DNA of 64,000 bases from Microbaculum marinisediminis (GTDB lineage Bacteria; Pseudomonadota; Alphaproteobacteria; Rhizobiales; Tepidamorphaceae): positions 444,501-508,500 of the forward strand of contig NZ_JALIDZ010000003.1 in the NCBI RefSeq assembly GCF_025397915.1, read 5' to 3'. Positions 26,564-34,225 of the stretch are shown here, piece by piece. The position numbers and the translations under genes are program-made. Each line of letters begins with the position of its first letter. Positions within the stretch are counted from its first letter, which is position 1. Under the pieces are notes generated by a model. That model searched no databases and was not told where the DNA came from. It was given only the letters and a program-made list of their open reading frames with translations.

Positions 26564-27172
26564 ATGACCAAAGTCTTCGCGACCGCCGCGCTCGCTCTCG
26601 CGCTGAACGTGACCGCGTTCGCGCCGTCCTTCGCCCAGATGCCCGGCCAGGGCGGACCGATGATGGGCATGATGGGCGGCGGGTGCATGATGGGGCAGAA
26701 CATGATGGGCTCGGGAATGATGGGCCAGGGCATGATGCGCCAGGGTCAGATGGGCCAGGGACAGATGGGGCAGGGACAGATGGGGCAGGGACAGATGGGT
26801 GCGGGGGGCGGCATGGGCGGTCCCGGCATGATGCGGGGCCAGCCCCGGATGGCGGCCATGGTCGACGGTCGCCTCGCCTACCTCAAGACCGAACTCGGCA
26901 TCACCGAGGCGCAGGCCGACGCCTGGAACGGTTATGCCGAAGCCATAAAGGGGCGCGTCGAAACGATGCGTGACATGCGCGAAAGCATGATGGAGGCGAT
27001 GCAGAAAGGGACCGCACCCGAACGCATGGCGGCCCGCATCGGCGGCATGGAGGCCATGCTCGAGTCGATGAAGGCCGTCCAGCCGGCGACCGAGCAGCTC
27101 TATTCGGCCCTGACAGACGATCAAAAAGGGATTGCGGACCAACTTATCGGAATGGATTGCGGAGCCATGTGA
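26564..27172 (+). CDS. Met/Gly/Gln-rich Spy-like periplasmic protein
   Basis: 202 residues from ATG 26564 (AAGGAAAT upstream); the frame is open further 5' but without start features. Signal peptide to about residue 25 (SFAQ). Residues about 26-95 are a Met/Gly/Gln-rich segment containing several GMMG and a MGQGQ tandem repeat. The rest is helical with two LTxxQ-type motifs (GITEAQADAW and ALTDDQKGIADQL), the mark of Spy/CpxP chaperones. Met-rich segments bind Cu(I) or Ag(I) in known proteins, so a periplasmic copper-buffering chaperone is likely (inference). Confidence 0.75.
   Translation: MTKVFATAALALALNVTAFAPSFAQMPGQGGPMMGMMGGGCMMGQNMMGSGMMGQGMMRQGQMGQGQMGQGQMGQGQMGAGGGMGGPGMMRGQPRMAAMVDGRLAYLKTELGITEAQADAWNGYAEAIKGRVETMRDMRESMMEAMQKGTAPERMAARIGGMEAMLESMKAVQPATEQLYSALTDDQKGIADQLIGMDCGAM
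26747..26800 (+). repeat. 15-bp tandem repeat coding MGQGQ
   Basis: About three and a half copies of a 15-base unit (CAGATGGGGCAGGGA with one variant base in the first copy) inside the Met-rich gene. The near-identity at the DNA level suggests recent slippage expansion. Confidence 0.85.
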
Positions 27173-27305
27173 CCGCACCGGTGTTTCCACTTGAGAGGCC
27201 GATCGATCCGGACGGTCGCTCGTATCGGCAGGTGGCGGCTCCACCGAAGGACAAGTCCGAGACGAGGATCGATTCCGATGGTTCGAGAGTTCACCACCTA
27301 GACCC

Positions 27306-28616
27306 ATGACTTCGACGACACACGATCGCAGATCTCCGCGCTACGAAACCGGCAGCCTGACCCTGACCGGCGCCGTGGCGATGGGCACCGGCGTCATGAT
27401 CGGCGCCGGGATCTTCGCGCTGACCGGGCAGATCGCCGAGCTGGCGGGCGAATTGTTTCCGCTCGCGTTCGTCGCCGCGGCGATCGTCACCGGGTTCAGC
27501 GCCTATTCCTACGTCAAGCTGGCGAATGCGTACCCCTCCGCCGGGGGGATCGCGATGTTCCTGGAAAAGGCCTACGGCAAGTCGATGATGACCGGCGCCT
27601 GCGCGCTGCTCATGTATTTCTCCATGGTCATCAACGAGAGCCTGGTGGCCCGCACCTTCGGCACGTACACGCTGCAGCTGTTCGATGCGGGTGGCATGGA
27701 CTGGCTGGTGCCCGCGCTCGGCGTCGGCCTGCTGGCCTTCGCCTTCGCGGTGAACATAGCCAGCAACCGGGTTATCCAGACGCTTTCGTTCTTCATGGCC
27801 TTCCTGAAGATCGGCGGCGTGGCGGCGTTCGCGGTGGCGGGGCTCTGGGTGTCCGGGCTCTCCTTCAAGAGCGTGGGGCTTACGCCGGCGGAGTCCGGGG
27901 CCGGCGGCTTTCTCGGCGCGGTGGCGCTCGGCATCCTCGCCTACAAGGGGTTCACGACGATCACCAACAGCGGCGGCGAGATCGTGGAGCCGCACCGGAA
28001 CGTCGGCCGCGCCATCGTGATCGCCATCGGCATCTGCGTGGTGATCTACGTCCTCGTCGCGCTGGCCGTCGGCGCAAACCTGACCATCGGCGAGATCGTC
28101 GCATCACGAGACTATGCGCTGGCGCAGGCCGCGCGCCCCGCCTTCGGCGATTACGGTCTCTGGTTCACCGTGCTGTTCGCGATCGTCGCGACGGTCTCGG
28201 GCGTTATCGCCAGCGTCTTCGCGGTCTCGCGCATGCTGGCGATGCTCACCGAGATGAAACTCGTGCCGCACAGCCATTTCGGCATGCCGGGCAGCATCCA
28301 GAAGCATACGCTGGTCTATACGATCGTCGCGGCGATGATGCTGACGGTCTTCTTCGATCTGGGACGGATCGCTGCGCTCGGCGCGATCTTCTACATCGTC
28401 ATGGACATCGCCATCCACTGGGGCGTCTTTCGTCATCTTCGCAAAGAAATCGGCGCCAACGGTTTCATTCTGGTCGCGGCCATGGCCCTGGATGTGGTGG
28501 TCCTGATGGCGCTTCTCGTCGTCAAGGCGACGACGGACGTGCTCGTGATCTATGCGGCCATCGCCGGGATGGCACTGATCTTCGCCGGTGAGAGAGTGTT
28601 TCTTCGTGCGCGTTGA
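27306..28616 (+). CDS. APC-family amino acid/polyamine permease
   Basis: 436 residues with about twelve hydrophobic segments and the APC start motif (GTGVMIGAGIFALTGQIAEL). TM6-like NSGGEIVEPHRNVGRAI also fits the superfamily. No strong ribosome binding site is visible before ATG 27306. It is the only amino-acid-type transporter inside the metal region; its link to metal stress is unclear. A 6-base dyad (CGTTGA/TCAACG, spacing 10) spans the stop and could be a weak terminator. Confidence 0.85.
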   Translation: MTSTTHDRRSPRYETGSLTLTGAVAMGTGVMIGAGIFALTGQIAELAGELFPLAFVAAAIVTGFSAYSYVKLANAYPSAGGIAMFLEKAYGKSMMTGACALLMYFSMVINESLVARTFGTYTLQLFDAGGMDWLVPALGVGLLAFAFAVNIASNRVIQTLSFFMAFLKIGGVAAFAVAGLWVSGLSFKSVGLTPAESGAGGFLGAVALGILAYKGFTTITNSGGEIVEPHRNVGRAIVIAIGICVVIYVLVALAVGANLTIGEIVASRDYALAQAARPAFGDYGLWFTVLFAIVATVSGVIASVFAVSRMLAMLTEMKLVPHSHFGMPGSIQKHTLVYTIVAAMMLTVFFDLGRIAALGAIFYIVMDIAIHWGVFRHLRKEIGANGFILVAAMALDVVVLMALLVVKATTDVLVIYAAIAGMALIFAGERVFLRAR

Positions 28617-28715
28617 TTGCAGCGCTTCAACGAAGAAACGTCGGTCCTGGAAAGATGTGTGCGACATATTTGCAATTGACTTGCCGGCGTTGCCGATTGG
28701 TGCAAAGGTTTCGAT

Positions 28716-29114
28716 ATGTCACGGTTTTTGGCATATGTTCTGATCTTGGCGCTTTCGATTGCGTCGGGCGTCATCGCCAACTCGGCGATGGCGGGGGGAC
28801 GACTATTCGTCTCGCCGTTGGCCAGTCCTTGTGAACGCGTCGCGGCAGCCGATATCCATGCCGCTCCCGTGACATCGGACGCGAACGGCATCGCGGCTGC
28901 TCGGAACAACATCGGCTGTGATCGCTTGCGCCCCGAAGACCGTGCAGGCGATGCCCCAAACTGTTGTTCGTCCATGTGTCAGACCGGTGCGATGATCGCG
29001 CCGGATGCTCCTGTCATGGGGGCCCAGTCCCGCCACAGGCAGGAAGTCCTGGCGGATAGGAACTGGATGTCGGTTCCGGTTGCGGCGTCGGAGCGCCCAC
29101 CCGGGGTTTCCTGA
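28716..29114 (+). CDS. Small exported Cys-containing protein of unknown function
   Basis: 132 residues with a signal peptide (FLAYVLILALSIASGVIA, then NSAMAG). The mature part has a CCSSMC cluster and ends SERPPGVS. It resembles in plan the small secreted Cys/Pro proteins at 24067 and 30857. No family assigned. TTGACT at 28676-28681 could be its -35, but I see no good -10. Confidence 0.45.
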   Translation: MSRFLAYVLILALSIASGVIANSAMAGGRLFVSPLASPCERVAAADIHAAPVTSDANGIAAARNNIGCDRLRPEDRAGDAPNCCSSMCQTGAMIAPDAPVMGAQSRHRQEVLADRNWMSVPVAASERPPGVS

Positions 29115-29516
29115 CCGATCGCCTGCGCGACGGCGTCCGTCTCGTTCGGCTTGCAGCCGACAGAACACCTGCAATGCGCCGTCCAGTTCCGCCTTCTGAC
29201 AGTGGTCCAGCGCGTCTGCCCGACGGGTTGGGAGTGGAAAGATGAAAAGCTCATACACAGGTGCCGCCAGCCCGCTCCCGATCAGCGGTTCAATGGCTCG
29301 GTCGCGTGCGTGTTCGCCAACGCACGATACGGGCAATCCACTCAGGAAGGCTGTCCCCGATGCCGACCGGTCTGTCGCGATGCCGCCAACGGCGGATTGG
29401 CGACGGGGCGGCATCTTCGACGCGGACAACGACCATGCGTCGAGAGGCCCCCACCGGGCTGCGTCGGGAAAAGAATGCGGCGGCATCGTCAATACGCAGC
29501 AACAAGGAGTTCAGCC
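29115..29516. other. Intergenic region with one doubtful small frame
   Basis: No firm gene in 400 bases. A 92-codon frame (ATG 29242, preceded by GGGAGTGGAAAG) ends in an ATGA overlap with the next gene, which favours it, but its composition is featureless and I recognise no motif. I therefore leave it uncalled. The ribosome binding site of the next gene is AACAAGGAG at its right edge. Confidence 0.35.
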
Positions 29517-30185
29517 ATGAAACGACTGATGACCGCGATAGCCGCGCTCGCGTTAGCGACGGGCGTGAGCGGAGCTATGCTGTTCGCCCCGACCCCCGGC
29601 CTCGCCCATGGTCCGCAGCAGGGATCGTCCTGGGGAGGGCACGGAATGGGCCCCGGCATGATGGGGGGCGGTTACGGAGGCCAGCAACGCTGGCATGACC
29701 GTGGCGATTGCCCCTACCGCGACCAGTCGCGGCGCGGCTCGAACCGCAACATGATGGGCGGGGGCGGCCATGGTCCCGGAATGATGGGGGGCGGAATGAT
29801 GGGCCCCGGCATGATGGGTGGCGGCATGATGGGCGGGGGCGGCTATGGCCCCGGCATGCGCGGCCAAGGCATGATGGGCCAAGGCATGATGGGGGGCGGA
29901 ATGATGGGCCCTGGCATGATGGATGGCGGCATGATGGGTGGCGGCATGATGGGGTGGGGCCCCGGCGTGTTGCGGCCGCTGCCCGAGGCGCTGTCGGCGG
30001 ACGACGTCCGTCAGATGATGGAACGCCGGCTTGCCTGGTCGCGCAATCCGAACCTCAAGGTCGGCGCCGTCGAGGCGAAGGACGACGATACGATCGAAGC
30101 CACGGTCGTCACCCAGGACGGTTCGCTGGTGCAGACCTTCAAGGTCGACCGTAGCACTGGCTGGATGCAGCCTGCGGAGCAGTGA
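29517..30185 (+). CDS. Exported Met/Gly-rich protein with small C-terminal domain
   Basis: 222 residues from ATG 29517 (AAGGAG upstream). Signal peptide to about residue 30 (TPGLAHG). Residues about 40-150 are a long Gly/Met repeat (GMMGGG and GPGMMG units). The last 65 residues (LSADDVRQMMERRLAWSRNP...) look like a small PepSY-like fold. A putative periplasmic Cu(I)/Ag(I) sponge. It ends one base before the SHOCT protein start, so the two are co-translated. Confidence 0.68.
   Translation: MKRLMTAIAALALATGVSGAMLFAPTPGLAHGPQQGSSWGGHGMGPGMMGGGYGGQQRWHDRGDCPYRDQSRRGSNRNMMGGGGHGPGMMGGGMMGPGMMGGGMMGGGGYGPGMRGQGMMGQGMMGGGMMGPGMMDGGMMGGGMMGWGPGVLRPLPEALSADDVRQMMERRLAWSRNPNLKVGAVEAKDDDTIEATVVTQDGSLVQTFKVDRSTGWMQPAEQ
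29751..29957 (+). repeat. Degenerate Met/Gly-coding repeat
   Basis: A run of ATGATGGG(C/G)GG-like units, each coding GMMGG or GPGMMG, repeated about ten times with irregular spacing within the Met-rich gene. Such arrays are prone to length change. Confidence 0.8.
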
Positions 30186-30186
30186 C

Positions 30187-30546
30187 ATGAGCCGCAGTAC
30201 CATTCTTGCCGCATGCCTGATGGGCGTGTTTTCGGCGGTTTTCGGTGTCACGGGACCAGCCTGGGCGCAGGGTGGCATGGGCTATTACGGCCACTCCGGA
30301 TCGCACATGGGATTCGGCGGCGGCTTCGGCTGGATCTTCGGGCCGCTGTTCATGCTTGCGCTCATCGCGGCAATCGTCGCCGTCATCGTCTTGATGGTGC
30401 GCTGGATCGGGGGCGGTTCCGGTCAAATCCCGCCGCAGGCTCAGCCATCGGGCAAGACCCCGCTCGATATCCTCCAGCAGCGTTTCGCCCGCGGCGAGAT
30501 CGACAAGGCGGAGTACGAGGAGCGCCGGCGCGTGCTCGAGGATTGA
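30187..30546 (+). CDS. Membrane protein with C-terminal SHOCT domain
   Basis: 119 residues from ATG 30187. Signal/anchor (to PAWAQ, about residue 28), a Gly/Met/His-rich stretch (GMGYYGHSGSHMGFGGG), one membrane helix (about 50-74) and a SHOCT motif at the end (LDILQQRFARGEIDKAEYEE). SHOCT proteins are frequent near copper genes and membrane stress genes; the function is unknown. It follows the Met-rich gene by one base. Confidence 0.75.
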   Translation: MSRSTILAACLMGVFSAVFGVTGPAWAQGGMGYYGHSGSHMGFGGGFGWIFGPLFMLALIAAIVAVIVLMVRWIGGGSGQIPPQAQPSGKTPLDILQQRFARGEIDKAEYEERRRVLED

Positions 30547-30856
30547 TCGCGTTCGTTGGGTGGCGAAACCGCCTGGCGTTCCGAAAGGACCTGTCCGATT
30601 GGAACGTCAGGCGGCCGTCGCCGGCGGTGAACGCGCTCGGGGAGTCACCACCGACGGGGTGCCGGGGTCGGCGCGCCTGACATGCGTGTCGCCGCAACCG
30701 GCCTACACGAATGTACGGAATGCTGATCTTCTCACCGGATTCGAACCGGCAACACGTGACGCCACGACCAAGCACAGGCGATATGGCATCGCCCAAAGTG
30801 CGGCACGATTCGCCACAAGTATTGCAAAACGGGTTCCAAAGCAGTACCGGAGTTCC
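30547..30856. other. Intergenic region, no gene seen
   Basis: 310 bases without a supported gene. It holds a T-arm-like palindrome (30734-30750, ACCGGATTCGAACCGGC), but no acceptor stem, D-arm or anticodon arm fits, so it is not a tRNA. It could be the remnant of an integration site, which I cannot test. Confidence 0.4.
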
Positions 30857-31243
30857 ATGCGCCGTTTCCTGATAGCACTGATAGCTGGAGCGCTGGTGTT
30901 CGGCTCGGTTCTCAACGGGGCCGCAATGCAGTCGTTTGTCGCATCAGACCATCAGACGCAGACCTTGGCCGCGCTAGCGGAGATGCAGGATGCGGGCGGC
31001 GTGCCGATGGCTCTTCCCGACCACGACGGCGCTTCCTTTTTTGCTCTGCTGGCGAGCGCCTGTTGCGACCGGGACGGCGACACTATCAGCCATGGCCTCT
31101 CGCATTGCCATGCGGACTGTGCCGGTCCCTTGCCCAGGTTCGGCGTCGTCCTCTCGCGTTCGGAAACCGGCGCGATGCGCGCCGACGCCGAAAAGGCCAC
31201 ACCCTCTTTGACCGACAGCTTTTTCCGCCCCCCGATCGGTTGA
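30857..31243 (+). CDS. Small exported Cys/His protein of unknown function
   Basis: 128 residues from ATG 30857. Signal peptide (FLIALIAGALVFGSVLNGAA) and a mature part with cysteines and histidines (ASACCDRDGD, GLSHCHADC) that could bind metal, ending FFRPPIG. It is of the same plan as small periplasmic proteins seen with copper-resistance genes. Just upstream of the first L,D-transpeptidase, separated by a strong hairpin. Confidence 0.5.
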   Translation: MRRFLIALIAGALVFGSVLNGAAMQSFVASDHQTQTLAALAEMQDAGGVPMALPDHDGASFFALLASACCDRDGDTISHGLSHCHADCAGPLPRFGVVLSRSETGAMRADAEKATPSLTDSFFRPPIG

Positions 31244-31257
31244 TTGACACATGAGCG

Positions 31258-31277
31258 ACGCCGTTTGCGAACGGCGT
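31258..31277 (+). terminator. Perfect hairpin between small protein and L,D-transpeptidase
   Basis: ACGCCGTT (31258-31265) pairs with AACGGCGT (31270-31277) around TGCG, an 8-base perfect stem with a tight tetraloop. No T-run follows, so it may be an attenuator or mRNA processing/stability element rather than a full terminator. Confidence 0.5.
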
Positions 31278-31309
31278 TCCTGTCAGTCCAATCCGTATCG
31301 GAGGACGTT

Positions 31310-31873
31310 GTGCTCTCGCGTCGTTGCTTCGTTGCCGGCGGCATCTGTACCGGCATTCTCGCCGGTCCGTTTGCCGCCAACGCTCACATCGCCGGGGCGT
31401 CTCAACTCGACCCTCGGTTCGCGCCGCAGACGGTTCGGTACCCGGGCTATGGTCCGGGAACGATCGTGGTCGATACCGGCAACCGGTTCCTCTACCTGTC
31501 GCTGGAGAATGACAACGCGCGGCGCTACGGCGTCGGCGTCGGTCGGGCCGGGCTGTCCCTGAAAGGGGCCGCAATTGTCGGCAGAAAGGCCGAATGGCCG
31601 AGCTGGCGCCCGACCAGAAACATGATCCGGCGCAATCCGACGAAATACGCGCGCTACGCCAACGGCGTGCCCGGCGGACGGAACAATCCGCTCGGCGCAC
31701 GCGCCCTGTACCTCTATCGGAATGGACGCGACACGCTCTATCGCATCCACGGCACGAACGAGCCCTCGTCGATCGGCCGATCTGTATCGAACGGCTGCAT
31801 TCGCATGCTCAACGATCACGTGATCGACCTCTACGAGCGCGTGCCTGTGGGAACGCAGGTGGTCGTGCTGTGA
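31310..31873 (+). CDS. Tat-exported L,D-transpeptidase (YkuD family), copy 1
   Basis: 187 residues from GTG 31310, five bases after GGAGG. The N-terminus [10 protein letters not shown] followed by a hydrophobic stretch is a twin-arginine signal. The YkuD catalytic region is complete: H147 ([10 protein letters not shown]) and nucleophile C163 (SNGCIRM). It should form 3-3 cross-links in peptidoglycan or attach proteins to it in the periplasm. Paralogous to the gene at 32478, with a DUF411 gene between them. The frame extends to a TTG at 31244, but that start lacks a ribosome binding site. Confidence 0.85.
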   Translation: MLSRRCFVAGGICTGILAGPFAANAHIAGASQLDPRFAPQTVRYPGYGPGTIVVDTGNRFLYLSLENDNARRYGVGVGRAGLSLKGAAIVGRKAEWPSWRPTRNMIRRNPTKYARYANGVPGGRNNPLGARALYLYRNGRDTLYRIHGTNEPSSIGRSVSNGCIRMLNDHVIDLYERVPVGTQVVVL

Positions 31874-32013
31874 CGGCGACGCACCACCGCGCGCGCGACC
31901 GCAGGGTCGGCGCCCCGCAAGGATTTCCCCGGCCCGCGTCGGTCGGGTTCCCCATTCCGTTTCGCCGCCCCCGTCACCCGGGCGCGGCATCCCCCATCGA
32001 AAGGAAAACCGAA

Positions 32014-32478
32014 ATGAGCAAGTTCATCGTTTCCACCGTGACCGCCTTCTTGATCGCCGCCACTGCGACCGTCCAGGCAGAGGCGCGTGCCGCCGAGGGG
32101 CAGAAGGTCATCGTCTTCAAGACACCCTGGTGTAGCTGCTGCGAAGTCTGGACGGAGGCGCTCGAGGCGGAAGGCTACAGCGTCGACGCGCGCGATCTGG
32201 AGGATCTGGATCCGATCAAGAGCCAGGCGCGTGTTCCCGAAGCGATGGAGGCCTGCCACACAGCCCTGCTCGACGGATACGTGCTGGAGGGCCATGTGCC
32301 CCTGGCGGCCATCGACAAGCTGCTGAGCGAACGGCCCAAGGTGGTCGGAATCGCGGTTCCCGGCATGCCGATGGGGTCGCTGGGAATGGGCGACGACAAG
32401 GACGCCGACTACACGGTCTACGCCTATACCAGCGACGCCGAGGTCGCGCCCGCGGTGTTCTACGAGGTGGGCCGGTGA
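32014..32478 (+). CDS. DUF411 periplasmic metal-binding protein, copy 1
   Basis: 154 residues from ATG 32014 (AAAGGAAAAC upstream). Signal peptide (to about residue 27) followed by a complete DUF411 domain: CSCC near residue 38-41, CHT, GHVP and the VGIAVPGMPMGSLGMG stretch. DUF411 (CopG-like) proteins are linked to periplasmic copper handling. Its stop overlaps the second L,D-transpeptidase start by one base. A second DUF411 protein lies at 37701 on the other strand. Confidence 0.85.
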   Translation: MSKFIVSTVTAFLIAATATVQAEARAAEGQKVIVFKTPWCSCCEVWTEALEAEGYSVDARDLEDLDPIKSQARVPEAMEACHTALLDGYVLEGHVPLAAIDKLLSERPKVVGIAVPGMPMGSLGMGDDKDADYTVYAYTSDAEVAPAVFYEVGR

Positions 32479-33161
32479 TGCAGCAGAACAGCTCGAAGCG
32501 GGGCCTGTCCCGACGCGCATTCGTTGTCGGCACGGCAGGCCTCGCGGGGGCGGCGCTGGCCGGGTGCACCAATACGGCGGAGCAAGCCGACCTCGCCGCG
32601 CCCGCCACGATCAGCCCGTACGCGCGCATGTACGGGCCGGCCCCGGACGAACAGTTCCCTCTGCCCGCCGTAAACCTGAACGAGGTCCCGGAGAAGTATC
32701 TGCGGCGGCAGGTCGACTACGAAACGACGGAAACGGTTGGCACCGTCATCGTCGATACGAAGAACTTCTATCTCTACCTGGTCCAGGAGAACGGCAAGGC
32801 CATGCGATACGGTGTCGGCATCGGTCGCGAGGGCTTCGAATGGTCCGGCCGTGCCCGTATCGCGTGGAAACGGGCATGGCCCAAATGGACGCCGCCGAAC
32901 GACATGATCGCGCGGCAGCCGGAGCTCGAGCCCTACAGTGCCGCCAACGGCGGCATGGAGCCGGGCCTCGAGAACCCGCTTGGCGCCCGGGCCCTCTACA
33001 TCTTCCAGGGAACCCGAGACACCCTCTACCGTCTGCACGGCACGAGCGAGGTGTGGAGTATCGGCAAGGCTGTTTCCAGCGGCTGCGTGCGGTTGCTCAA
33101 CCAGGACATCATCGACCTCTATGACCGCGTTCCGATCGGATCGCGGATCCTGGTGACGTGA
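32478..33161 (+). CDS. Tat-type lipoprotein L,D-transpeptidase (YkuD family), copy 2
   Basis: 227 residues from ATG 32478 (TGATG overlap with DUF411; GTG 32475 also possible). The signal LSRRAFVVGTAGLAGAALAG is twin-arginine type and runs into a lipobox-like LAGC, suggesting a Tat-exported lipoprotein. YkuD active site: H187 (LHGTSEV) and C203 (SSGCVRL). Together with the paralog at 31310 it brackets the DUF411 gene, and its stop overlaps the cytochrome start by one base. Confidence 0.87.
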   Translation: MQQNSSKRGLSRRAFVVGTAGLAGAALAGCTNTAEQADLAAPATISPYARMYGPAPDEQFPLPAVNLNEVPEKYLRRQVDYETTETVGTVIVDTKNFYLYLVQENGKAMRYGVGIGREGFEWSGRARIAWKRAWPKWTPPNDMIARQPELEPYSAANGGMEPGLENPLGARALYIFQGTRDTLYRLHGTSEVWSIGKAVSSGCVRLLNQDIIDLYDRVPIGSRILVT

Positions 33162-33634
33162 TGATCGGGAAACTGGCGGCGATAACCGTCGCGGCGGCGG
33201 TCGCGGCGGGAGCGGTGTTTCTGGGCTGGCAGGAGAGCGACAAGCCGGGGGCTCTGTTCCGGCCGGACGACGCACAGGTCGTTGCAAGCGGGGAGGCGAT
33301 CTATGGCACGTATTGCGCGTCGTGCCATGGCGCCGACCTGAAGGGAGAGGCGGACTGGCGCAGCCGCGACGCGGACGGCTTCCTGCCCGCCCCACCCCAC
33401 GACGAGACCGGTCATACCTGGCACCATCCCGACGAATTGCTGTTCGCCATCACGAAGTTCGGCGTGGCGAAAGCGTCGGGTTTGGACAACTACCAAACGA
33501 AAATGCCGGTCTACGATGGTACCCTGAGCGATGAGGAGATCGTCGCGGTGCTGTCCTATCTCAAGGCGCAATGGCCGGATGCGGTCCGGAAGCGGCACGA
33601 CGACCTGAACGCGAATTACGCCAGGCAGAAATAG
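33161..33634 (+). CDS. Single-haem c-type cytochrome
   Basis: 157 residues from ATG 33161 (GTG 33158 also possible). N-terminal anchor/signal helix (about 4-23), a CASCH haem motif at 52-56 and a later KMPVYDGTLSDEEI segment that could supply the axial Met, as in class I cytochromes. Translationally coupled to the upstream L,D-transpeptidase. It may accept electrons from periplasmic Cu(I) or thiol oxidation (inference). Confidence 0.83.
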   Translation: MIGKLAAITVAAAVAAGAVFLGWQESDKPGALFRPDDAQVVASGEAIYGTYCASCHGADLKGEADWRSRDADGFLPAPPHDETGHTWHHPDELLFAITKFGVAKASGLDNYQTKMPVYDGTLSDEEIVAVLSYLKAQWPDAVRKRHDDLNANYARQK

Positions 33635-33649
33635 CGCCCATTCCGGGCG
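33635..33649. terminator. Short hairpin between convergent genes
   Basis: CGCCC (33635-33639) and GGGCG (33645-33649) form a 5-base stem right after the cytochrome stop and 16 bases before the end of the merR-type gene. Plausible weak bidirectional terminator. Confidence 0.3.
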
Positions 33650-33664
33650 GGAACGGGAGCGCGG

Positions 33665-34126
33665 TCACGGCTGGAGAGCGACCGGATCGGCGTGGTCCTC
33701 GTCCAGGCACTTGTTGTGGTCGGCGAGGACCTCGATCACGCGGCAGTGCGCGATGTTGCCGCCCTCGCATTGCTCGATCATGCGGCGAAGTTCGCGTTTC
33801 AGGGAATCGAGGCGGGCGATGCGCGCTTCAACCTGCTCGAGCTGCGCCCGCGCGATCGCATCCGCGCCCTCGCATGGCTGCGCGGGATGATCCGCCAGGG
33901 CGAGCAGCTCCCGGATCGCATCGAGGGAAAAGCCCAGTTCCCGGGCGTGCCGGACAAAGGCAAGCCGGTCGCGGTCGGCCGGATCGTAAAGCCTGTGGTT
34001 GCCGGCCGACCGGTCCGCTTCCGGGATCAATCCGATCTGTTCGTAGTAACGGATCGTCTGGACTTTGCAGCCGGTCTCGCGTGCCAAGTCACCGATCGTC
34101 AGTTTATCCTGGCGCATCGAATTCAC
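33665..34126 (-). CDS. MerR-family metal-responsive regulator (ZntR/CadR/PbrR type)
   Basis: 153 residues (ATG at codon 4 also possible). N-terminal winged helix (LTIGDLARETGCKVQTIRYY), dimerisation helix, then metal-loop cysteines C85, C120, C128 and C140 with nearby histidines (CEGGNIAHC, DHNKC). This pattern fits Zn/Cd/Pb sensors rather than two-Cys CueR copper sensors. Its evident target is the 19-bp-spacer promoter at 35165 driving the P1B ATPase. Confidence 0.87.
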   Translation of the reverse strand: MNSMRQDKLTIGDLARETGCKVQTIRYYEQIGLIPEADRSAGNHRLYDPADRDRLAFVRHARELGFSLDAIRELLALADHPAQPCEGADAIARAQLEQVEARIARLDSLKRELRRMIEQCEGGNIAHCRVIEVLADHNKCLDEDHADPVALQP

Positions 34127-34225
34127 AGAACGTTCTCAAGCGGTCCGATCGTGCAGCCGACCTGCATGTACTCGGCGGCGGCTGCAGGCTTCCCCGATCA
34201 AGATAGGGCGCAGGCCCGCCGATCG

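Noticed and set aside
26747-26800. Tandem repeats considered as a CRISPR-like array
   Set aside because: Units are contiguous, in frame and code MGQGQ; there are no spacers.
28613-28640. TTGAT...TTCAA near the APC permease stop as an FNR site
   Set aside because: Arm spacing is too wide for the TTGAT-N4-ATCAA form and it lies at a gene end; more likely a weak terminator dyad.
29242-29520. 92-codon frame ending in an ATGA overlap with the Met-rich gene
   Set aside because: Placement and ribosome binding site are suggestive, but there is no motif or coding signature; left uncalled.
30734-30750. T-arm-like sequence suggesting a tRNA
   Set aside because: The TTCGAAT loop and 5-base stem are present, but no matching acceptor stem, D-arm, anticodon arm or CCA can be built around it on either strand.
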